Below are positions 56,301 to 64,000 of a stretch of DNA of 64,000 nucleotides, piece after piece. The notes under the pieces are model-generated. The model was given only the letters and a program-made list of their open reading frames with translations. It made no database searches and was not told the DNA's origin. How positions within the stretch are numbered: the first letter of the stretch is position 1; the number at the start of each line of letters is the position of its first letter. Both the position numbers and the translations under genes were made by a program. This stretch comes from Isoetes taiwanensis (Eukaryota; Streptophyta; Lycopodiopsida; Isoetales; Isoetaceae): NCBI GenBank assembly GCA_021234155.1, contig JAJEKV010000064.1, positions 7,690,001 through 7,754,000 of the forward strand, given 5' to 3'.

Positions 56301-57255
56301 AAGTGATGGCTTGCTTATTTGAGGAGATGAATGGAGAATGGACATCTTTGGTATTTTTCTTACCTCTATAGTTTTTTTCTCTGCAAAGTATCCAATTTAT
56401 GATGGGTCGAACATGCTCTGCTTTTTTATGATGAAATGCTTCATTGACTTTTGCTTGGTTTACCTATGTGATCTAATTATCTACCTTTTAACGTTTCACT
56501 TGGTTCAACTGCTTTGTCCGTGTTCTGTTACATCTGCTACCATTTCTAATTTTTCCCATTCTGTGCTTCTAGCAAAAAGTACCTGGCTTTTGATTCGGCT
56601 ACAGGAATCCGACCTAAATTCACTTCCAATCCACCTGTAAAGCACAGCTTCTTTTCTCATTCTACATGTTAATTGGCTTTGGGGTAGATCAATTCAGCCA
56701 TGAAATTGTAGTACACAATACCTTACGATGGCCTTCTGTAGTAGTAGTTTCTCAAGATCAAAACAGTAGTGAGGTAGGAGGCAGAGAAGTCTTATAATTG
56801 GACTTTTAGTACAAGAAGATGCAGCTCTTATTTGATGAGTGCTAGTGTGTCTTACAAATCTGGAAATAAGGCAACAAGGGTAGCAGTGGGCTGCATGAAG
56901 CTTGACAAGGGGAAGAGGCAGCTGTCTCTAGCTTGTGCATCATATACCAATTTGTGAATAGTGCTTGTGGTGTTGTGCTTCTTTGGCGGAGTTGATAGTG
57001 TAGTTAAGTAAGTTTTATTTCCTGTCAATTCAAGAGTCATGTATGGATCGAAATATAGACATAGCATACTAGATATTTGCAGTTCACTTCATGATCTTAG
57101 GGATTGAAAAAATTGAGATATGGAGTTATTATGCCACTAACTGGCTTAAGATGAGGACCACGGGGATTGTGGTAAAATGATAATTTGTCTTTGGGCATGG
57201 GCAAAGGGATGTAGAGAATTAGGGATAGCCTTTTTATAATAAGCAAATGAGCATT
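56301..57255. other. Intergenic, nothing recognised
   Basis: A 100-codon plus-strand frame (56338-56640) is hydrophobic but without recognisable motifs or splice context. Confidence 0.4.
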
Positions 57256-57257
57256 GC

Positions 57258-57735
57258 AGGTTTTGTTGGGAGAGAAAGCCAAACTAGGTTTTGTTTGGGG
57301 GAAATCCCCCTGAAACCCCCTTTGGTTTGGGTGCATATTCACATGGGGGGTGACTCCGGGCATCGAGAGTTGTTGGATAGGCATATTCACCCTTTATTCC
57401 TTAATCTACACCGTACATAAAATTCCTCGTTTGTGGGGTATCCATGTACAAAATTTGCTATACTGTATAACAAGATTTACAAAATACTATAAGATTTGAG
57501 GTAATATACTACATGGTGTTGATTTCGTACATGCGAAACATCCATTTTAGGGGCTCTCGCTGCCCTATGTCACCCCCCGTGTGAATATGCACCCAAACCA
57601 AAGGGGGTTTCAGGGGGATTTTAATTTGAATGTGTTAAATGCAATGGTTTGTGTTAATTAATATTAATGGTAGATATGTGTTGTTTGTTATATGAAATTT
57701 TTTTTTGGGCCCTTCGGTCCCTAACAAAGCAAACT
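57258..57735. mobile_element. Foldback element with 53-bp inverted arms
   Basis: 57302-57354 and 57569-57621 are inverted repeats differing at about one position (containing CCCTTTGGTTTGGGTGCATATT and its complement). They enclose a 214-bp loop. Farther out, TTTGTTGGGAGAGAAAGCC and the complement of GGCCCTTCGGTCCCTAACAAAG suggest outer inverted ends. No coding capacity. Related to 10222-10690. Confidence 0.7.
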
Positions 57736-57889
57736 CCCCCAAGCTTGGGCTAATCCAAAGAGCAATGCACATTCAAATTTTAGAAAAGGTATTGCATATA
57801 AAATGTGTCGCTTAAATTATAATGATATTATATTAGAAACAATGAGAGAGACTCAGATTAAATGAGTTAAATGAGGTAATGTGTATTTT

Positions 57890-58075
57890 TGGGCCCTAAC
57901 ACAACATGGTTTTTATGGTAGGACATCTTAACACATTTACAATATTGTAGAAGCATCTCTTACACACATTTCGCAAAAAATATACAAGCGGTAAAACCCC
58001 CTGGGAATCGAACGCCTGATTCCAACCACAATGGCTTAAAAAATCCCGCAATAGCCTCATGATCCAAATGACACA
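57890..58075 (-). mobile_element. SINE-like segment with pol III B-box
   Basis: The minus strand carries GGCGTTCGATTCCCAG, containing a canonical B-box GTTCGATTCC, with a tRNA-sized stretch upstream. The A-box is poor. A complete tRNA cloverleaf could not be drawn, so this is a tRNA-derived repeat at most. Confidence 0.4.
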
Positions 58076-58378
58076 TGTAATAATCGACATTGTTTTTATT
58101 TAACTAACCACTCTAGGTACCTTTTGTCCGATATTCTCATTTCTTCTTCATTATCTCCTAAGCCCAAAAATGAAGATGGCAATAATGGTCTCACTTATAA
58201 ATAACTTGAACTCTTGCATTAGAATATCTCTCGATTGCCCTTGTTTTTACTAGTTCAATATAGAACATGTTTTGTCGTAACAATATTTCATATCCCTTAT
58301 TGATCAACGCTAGTTTTCCCCGATTGAGTGAAGAAGAAGACAACCAAGTCTCAGAGGGCTTCAAGGTAAAGGTAAGGT

Positions 58379-58748
58379 AAAGGTAATCCGTGAGTCTGCA
58401 TATCGGTTTTATTGGAAGCCACGACCGCAGATGCCAAAGAAATGTTTTCAAAGGGACTGCAACAATTCTTCATGACTCGTGGCTCACCGCCCTTTCTTTA
58501 TATTCTCTATCATTCTTAACCACCGCCAACTACTCTACATAAAGTTCCCCTCATCATAAAATTCCTTATCATTCTCACCATTGCCCAACTGCCTTTGCAT
58601 TCACAGATAAGAGGAATTTTAGCTTATTGCTAATGGGCCTTGTGAAAATAAGAGGAATTTCAGTTTATTGCTAATGGGCCTTGTGGAAAATGATAAAGGC
58701 AAACAAGAAGCACATACGGTATCCAGTTCCAACTACACAGAAAACCAG
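58379..58748. repeat. 350-bp direct repeat, copy 1
   Basis: Parallel to 59042-59389 with scattered changes, from ATCGGTTTTATTGGAAGCCAC to the end of ACAGAAAACC. Each copy contains its own short tandem repeat (two units of about 41 bp with TTATTGCTAATGGGCCTTGTG). The copies are about 650 bp apart. Confidence 0.92.
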
Positions 58749-59041
58749 CTAATAGTGTATTGGTTCTTAGACAGATCATGTGCAATAGCTTTGCCCAGAG
58801 TCATGTTTCGTGAATGTATAGCACAAATAAAATGAGACAAAGATCATACATCACTAAATTGGCAAATGCATAACCAGAATAAGTAAATAAAATAGAGATC
58901 ATACATTAAAAAAAATCAAGCCCTGGCATTTTAAAAAATGCATACCTGTGATTATGATTACATCATTTGGTCTTGCCATCATTTCTTAAAGCAGCATAGT
59001 ATATAAAGTTTACCGCTTCCAAATATAAGGTCGGAATGCAA

Positions 59042-59389
59042 AGGTAATCTGGAGTCGATATCGGTTTTATTGGAAGCCACAACCGCAGATGCCGATAATG
59101 TTCTCAAAGGGATCGATGACTCGTGGCTCAAAGCCCTTTCTTTATATTCTTTATCATTCTTAACCAATGCCAACTACTCTACATAAAATTCCCCTCATCA
59201 TAAATTCCTTATCATTCTTACCATTTCCCAACTGCCGTTGCATTCATAGATAAGAGGAATTTTAGCTTATTGCTAATGGGCCTTGTGGAGATAAGAGGAA
59301 TTTCAGCTTATTGCTAATGGGCCTTGTGGAAAATGACAAAGGCAAACAAGAAGCACATACGGTATCCAGTTCCAACTACACAGAAAACC
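59042..59389. repeat. 350-bp direct repeat, copy 2
   Basis: See copy 1. On the minus strand copy 2 keeps an open frame (59173-58979) with SASAVVASNKTDIDSRL, while copy 1 is frameshifted, so a coding origin is possible but unrecognised. Confidence 0.92.
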
Positions 59390-60620
59390 CAAGTCCTGAA
59401 CTCCAAGTTTTGATTGACCAAAACATCAAAGGAAGGAAATTAACCGGGAGCTTGGAATTATCAAAGACAAGATCGATGCCACGGTTCAATTTCTACTAGT
59501 TTTGTTGCCGGAGGATGGAAACTTGAGTCAATTCCGTGAATGGTGAACACTTCGCCAATGATGTTTTAGCTCCGCATACCCTGCTATGGATTTGGAATAT
59601 AGTGAATTGGCCTTGTTTCAATAGAGAAAACTCTTTCTTGCTTTATCACGGATGGCTTCGAGACATTACTCTTTCTTCACCTACTTTCCTTGAAACCGTG
59701 GCTTTTCCCCGGTGGTGCATCCGAGGAACATTTCGCATTTCGAATCATCTCGCATGAATTAAATTTACACCTCGAAAATGCCATGCGCACTTAGAGGAGA
59801 AAAAGAAGCTCAAACCTAATCAATCGGAAGTAAATCGGCACGAAATGCCCATGCCTTCAACAATACACGATTACATTGCCCGATTACGATTCGGAAGAAG
59901 ATCTTCTGTATTTCCATGACCGTCATAGGTGCCAGTACACGATTCGGAAGAAGGTCTTCTGTCTTTCCATGACCGCCATAGGCAAATGAATCCTTGATTC
60001 CAAAGACGGACCGAAACCGAAAAACAAAAAGGAATGAATAAAAGAACAAAGAAACCCTAGAATAGAAGAATCGAGCTTTGCATGCGCTCGACTTTTCACA
60101 AAGGAAAGTTAGGGGTAAACCATGGAGAAATGGATTTTTAATCAAAAAAATACTAGGAACACTCTAGATATACTGATTAGTACACCTCGCGCAATACGCC
60201 CATCAAATCATATGAAAACCATAGCAAAAACTGTACAAAAATACAAAAAGAACCCCCTGTTATTATGCTACATATTGGCATGTTGGAGAGATAAAGCAAC
60301 AAATTATGTCAATGAATGGACAACATTGTTATGTGTTGGTAGCCCATTTAAGATGTCTAGAGGTTAAGAGGCATGCTTATGCGAGTAAACGGTGATTAAG
60401 CAATGTGGTAAAAAAAAGATGTGTTAGGAAAGAATTTAGAAGATATACCAACGTAATGCTATGTGGGATGTTTATTATGGTTGAGAGGTGGGATTGATGT
60501 CGTTACAGGATAATGAAATATAAAGAAGGGGGAAGTGAAAGAAGTGTTTTCATCAATGTCAGCACAGGAAGTCTCATGCTTTCTAGGATGTTAAAAGTAC
60601 CATATAGACCTAAGTATTCC
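59390..60620. other. Intergenic with short tandem repeat
   Basis: A duplication of about 54 bp at 59885-59990 shares CGATTCGGAAGAAG and CTTTCCATGACCG-type strings. A stretch at 60165-60285 matches 11500-11610. No gene recognised. Confidence 0.5.
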
Positions 60621-60627
60621 TGATATA

Positions 60628-60927
60628 TGTGACGTCCCCTACTCGTATACGGTGCACTCACCGTATACAAACAGGAGTTCATCCCCCATACCAGCTCCAT
60701 GCTAATATAGGGCCCTCCACGTGTCACTGCAACCTTGATGAGTTCCAGTGGGAAGAATGAAGGGGTCATTTTACCCTGTCTCCCTTCAAAGCCTACCTAG
60801 CTGTGGAAGCGTAAATATACATATCAGTAGTACATACATCAACATCACATGACCATCACGAAGGATGGCTCATCACATATCTGCATAGACAGAGATCATT
60901 ACATCACATATGGAGATCCTACCCAAG
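60628..60927 (+). repeat. Possible LTR-like start
   Basis: TGTGACGTCCCCTACTCGTATACGG resembles, in the opposite orientation, the LTR start at 62771. Where one LTR ends and the other begins could not be resolved. Confidence 0.3.
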
Positions 60928-61469
60928 CAATGTTGTTAAAAAACCCGTTTTTTATTTTTAAAGCACTTCTATAAAAATCCTCACGTTTTTTAAAGGATTT
61001 TTATGATATGGTATGGCCAAAAATAAAAAATAAAAAAATTGCACATTCTTTGCACTGTTTTATTGGACATATTTGTTAATGTTAAAATGCACATTTTTTG
61101 CTACAAGTTTAAGACATAGCATGCCAACAAGTAAATCAGAAGCTTATGCTGCTATTACAAACTATTAAGTTCAAGTACAAAGACACCATAGCTGTTTTGC
61201 CATGCAACTCTTAAGAAAGTTCATAAAAACATTATTATAGAGGTTAAGAAGTATAAGAATTTTATACACAAAGATAAATAAGTTCAAGAATATCATATAT
61301 TTGGATTATAAAAATCACAAACTAAGGATTTTTAAGGATTTTAAAGATTTTTAACGTATTTTATATGAAATACGTTTTTAAAGATTTTTTTCAGAAAATT
61401 TAAAAATCTTCAAAAAATCTTAAAAAACATTTTTTAATCGTACGGATTTTGACGTACTTAACAACATTG
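60928..61469. mobile_element. hAT-type MITE, 542 bp
   Basis: Perfect 12-bp terminal inverted repeats CAATGTTGTTAA...TTAACAACATTG, flanked on both sides by the 8-bp direct repeat TACCCAAG (60920-60927 and 61470-61477). An 8-bp duplication is diagnostic of hAT elements among common plant families. The interior is AT-rich with many AAGGATTTTTA motifs in both orientations and no transposase. Confidence 0.92.
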
Positions 61470-62462
61470 TACCCAAGGCTCAGACTCAAGGGATGGATTG
61501 AAGGCTTGGGTCTCCAGAGGTCAAGCAGACAGAATTCATGGCAATGGATTTGGCTGGCATAAGAACATGGCTTAGGGTAGTCCACTCCATCCGCCCCTCC
61601 TGTGCACACTTTGCAGAGTAGGTTGAAAAGTGTTGGGACCTGACTGTAGCCCGCCGGATGCATAGCCAAAGGGGCTACTCCTGGGTTGCATCTCCCCAGT
61701 TCCGATAGGGCAGGTAGGGATCACTCCCACCAGAGGCTAGCATGCTGACTCAAGGTGACTAGAGGGCCACTGCCCATACTCGACTGAACTCCATGGAAGG
61801 TGTCCACCACCCCAAGAGTGTCGAACCCATGCAAAGCCCTCACGCAGTGGCAGAGCATTAGGTCTAGTGCACTGTAGTCCCCAATAGGCTTTACTACCAG
61901 AGGGACATGATCATGAGTCAGGACATGAACCTTCTTGTAAGCCAGTCTGGCCCCTTCACCCACAACCAGGTGTGGTTCTTGTACACATGCCGAATTTATT
62001 AGTGCATTAAAGAGGCTAGCTAGGAGCATCAACTACCAGGCTTTAGGGTCTCTACCCCCCTTCCCAATACAATGAGTCCACAGAGATGCATCATCACATA
62101 CATATCACAGAAGAACTAAAGGACAAGATCTAATCTAATTCACAGAGTTAGGTTCTTTAGTTATGGCTCGATATCTAGAGATCTAGATGGCTGCTATGGG
62201 CAAATCAATAGGCTAAACCTACTTATTCTATGTCTGGAAGGCAGTTTAGACTATTGATTTGGAAAAATACCTGACCCCTGGCTTGCTCCTCCTGCTCTGA
62301 ACGCATCCATGCTGCAGAATTGCTTGAAGATGAAGCTAGAAAGGGAAACTAATGGCCTAGTCTGCAGAGACAGACTTTGGGAGGCGAGATTGGCTCTTGG
62401 AGCAAGCAAAACAGAGCCCTAGAAGGCTGTGGACAAAAATGGAAAGTTAGGGTTTCCTATGC

Positions 62463-62474
62463 CTATATATACTA
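62463..62474 (-). promoter_or_regulatory. TATA-like element of the minus-strand LTR
   Basis: AGTATATATAGG on the minus strand, about 300 bases inside the LTR start, the same relative place as in the other LTRs of the window. Confidence 0.45.
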
Positions 62475-62564
62475 AGGGTTAGGCTAGGGTTTCCCATTAT
62501 TCCTTTAAGCATGTGGGATAATTGGATGTGGCCCACTTGCCTTTATTACCTAGGTGGCATAAAG

Positions 62565-62640
62565 TGTACACATGGGTAAATGTGTACACATGGATAAATG
62601 TGCACATGAGTAAATGTGCACATAAATAAATGTACACACC
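62565..62640. repeat. Minisatellite with TGTACACATGGRTAAA units
   Basis: About four to five units of 15-18 bp (TGTACACATGGGTAAA, TGTGTACACATGGATAAA, TGTGCACATGAGTAAA and so on) upstream of the TATA sequence in the minus-strand LTR. Confidence 0.85.
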
Positions 62641-62781
62641 TTGCAAGTTGCCCCCTAGGGTGCTACTTGCTTGGCTACACGTCGGCGTACACGTCAATCG
62701 GGATGGCGTGTACGCGTGACGAGGCAGTACAGTATACGTCTTAGGACCGTATACTGTGCTGGAACGTCACATTCTCCCCAC

Positions 62782-62996
62782 CAGGGTTCGAAATTGGGGG
62801 GGTTCGACCCTTAAAAATTCGGCCATTCCAAAAAATTTCCGATAGCCAAAAAATATTCCCGGCATTTTTTCAGGCTATTTTTGAAGAAGTTTCTAAGGAT
62901 TTCCGGAAAAGTATGCTATAATTTCATGTATTTCCGGCAGCCTTAAATGAAAGCAGGCATTTTAATGGTTAAGGCAAATTCTAATTTCGAACCCTG
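62782..62996. mobile_element. hAT-type MITE, 215 bp, in a polypurine tract
   Basis: Terminal inverted repeats CAGGGTTCGAAATT...AATTTCGAACCCTG and an exact 8-bp direct repeat CTCCCCAC on both sides (62774-62781, 62997-63004). Removing it restores a continuous ATTCTCCCCACCTTAA, the complement of an LTR-element polypurine tract. No coding capacity. Confidence 0.92.
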
Positions 62997-63004
62997 CTCC
63001 CCAC

Positions 63005-64000
63005 CTTAAAATGATGCTGTCCGCAGCATCGAGATTCTCCCCACCTTGGGATCTTCCTGTCCTGCAACCAACTTGATGCATACAATTATTATTATAGTTA
63101 CACAATTATTAGAATTACTCTAAGGTAATGTTTAAGACATTACTGTACTATTTCATTATTCAATTAACTTATCACTTCATAACTTAATCAATGCAAGGTA
63201 ATTACTAACCTTACTTAATACAACATTTAATTATCGAAATTTATCAATTTCATACAAAATTTACACTTCCAATGTACTCTTCATCCCTTGCAATACGTTA
63301 TAACAAAATTTGTGTTGCAAGTCTTTGCACCTTGAAATCCTGCATTAATTTTACAATATCTATAATTACATACTTACTATCTTACACAAGATTTAAGCGA
63401 TTAGTTTCAATGATAGAATCACAACTACTCTAGAACTATCTATACAAGTGCTCGTGATGCGACTCCCTGCCGGTTCTTCGTTCTCATTGGCCTCCTGGAT
63501 TCACACCACGCTAGAATATTAATGTAAAGTTGGTTATAAGGGGACCACCCCATCTATCTACATGAATGCATGACTAATCTCCCGGCGTAGGAAGAAGATG
63601 CTTCTTCCATCGTGGCCGTGGAGACAGCGCCCTATAATGCCTATATGACGCTCATGCCTACACCTTTAGTTGCCTGAGGCGTGGAGGATAGGGTCCTTCC
63701 CGTATCAGGGCGTGAAGGATAGGGTCCTCGCCGTAGGCATTGACTAGAGGTTCTTTCCTATCAATGCATTCCTGAATGACCTCTTATCTCTCGAGGTCGT
63801 CTACTTCCGTGCGACGGAAGTAGACTTTTTAATCTACCTTCCACTCATCCAAGCAGAACCGCGGTCATGTCTACAATGACATTACACCACGTCCTAGAGA
63901 TCACCGTAGTGGTCCCATCATCGGTAATTACGCATGCAACCCATACTTAGCATAGGCTGCATGCGTAGATTAACTTGAAACCTGCATGATTTATGCTAGC
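63005..64000. other. Probable interior of the minus-strand LTR element
   Basis: Begins with a GATGCTG/CAGCATC hairpin and a second ATTCTCCCCACC string, as expected just before a polypurine tract. It holds a roughly 32-bp duplication (about 63677-63742, GGATAGGGTCCT) and a 12-bp perfect hairpin at 63799-63825. No coding frame can be recognised; continues beyond the window. Confidence 0.4.
63799..63825. repeat. Perfect 12-bp hairpin followed by T5
   Basis: GTCTACTTCCGT, a 3-base loop GCG, and ACGGAAGTAGAC, followed by TTTTT. In bacteria this would suggest a terminator. Here it is just a strong inverted repeat, possibly a pol III terminator-like site. Confidence 0.7.

Larger units (their letters stand above)
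61470..62771 (-). repeat. LTR of a minus-strand LTR retrotransposon
   Basis: On the minus strand TGTGACGTTCC at 62771 follows a GGTGGGGAGAA polypurine tract, the usual junction of interior and 3' LTR. About 300 bases in is a TATA sequence (62463-62474). Downstream sequence is continuous across the MITE at 60928-61469. The distal LTR end is not determined. The segment 62565-62640 is a minisatellite. Confidence 0.55.

Noticed and set aside
57975-58060. tRNA gene on the minus strand
   Set aside because: The B-box is perfect but the A-box and cloverleaf stems do not form; better a SINE-like relic.
63799-63830. Rho-independent terminator
   Set aside because: The shape fits, but the window is plant nuclear DNA, where such terminators are not used by pol II.

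Overview
The window looks like nuclear DNA of a land plant with a large, repeat-dominated genome. The evidence is a spliced, intact plant-type KDEL receptor gene with five short GT-AG introns, a long intronless PLS-type pentatricopeptide-repeat (PPR) gene of the kind that serves plant organelle RNA processing, and decayed plant transposable elements of nearly every class. The PPR style and repeat load would suit a fern or another seed-free plant, but that is inference.

Only two loci look like working host genes: the PPR gene on the minus strand (16634-18682) and ERD2, the ER-lumen retention receptor (exons between 44152 and 45538, plus strand). A 164-residue coiled-coil ORF (25463-25957) is a weaker candidate. 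They share no pathway and are islands in repeats.

Layout. 0.5-1.65 kb: a Harbinger-like TIR element. 4.2-4.5 kb: a CTAT microsatellite and a duplicated tRNA-like segment. 5.3-13.7 kb: a Copia relic abutting a minus-strand Gypsy relic, itself split by a 4.4 kb insertion flanked by a 7-bp duplication. 13.7-15.3 kb: a 5'-truncated LINE. 16.6-18.7 kb: PPR gene. 19.0-20.2 kb: a Helitron relic and a poly(A)-tailed retrocopy. 24.6-31 kb: a TIR element, the coiled-coil ORF and a gag-only LTR retrotransposon. 32.5-35.3 kb: a complete non-autonomous LTR element of the same family with a 5-bp target duplication. 35.35-40.4 kb: a nearly full-length decayed LINE of the same family as the first, carrying a SINE. 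44-45.5 kb: ERD2. 47.9-51.4 kb: LINE debris and an unrecognised two-frame ORF ending in a poly(A) tail. 51.7-53.9 kb: tandem repeats and a long array of GAA/TTC-alternating sequence. 55-64 kb: LTR-like segments, a foldback element, a 350-bp direct duplication and two small hAT-type MITEs with exact 8-bp target duplications, one of them inserted in an LTR polypurine tract.

The elements form insertion histories (MITE in LTR, SINE in LINE, unknown element in Gypsy) from which relative ages can be read. No CRISPR array, rRNA or functional tRNA gene was seen. All family assignments come from reading motifs by eye; no database search was possible.
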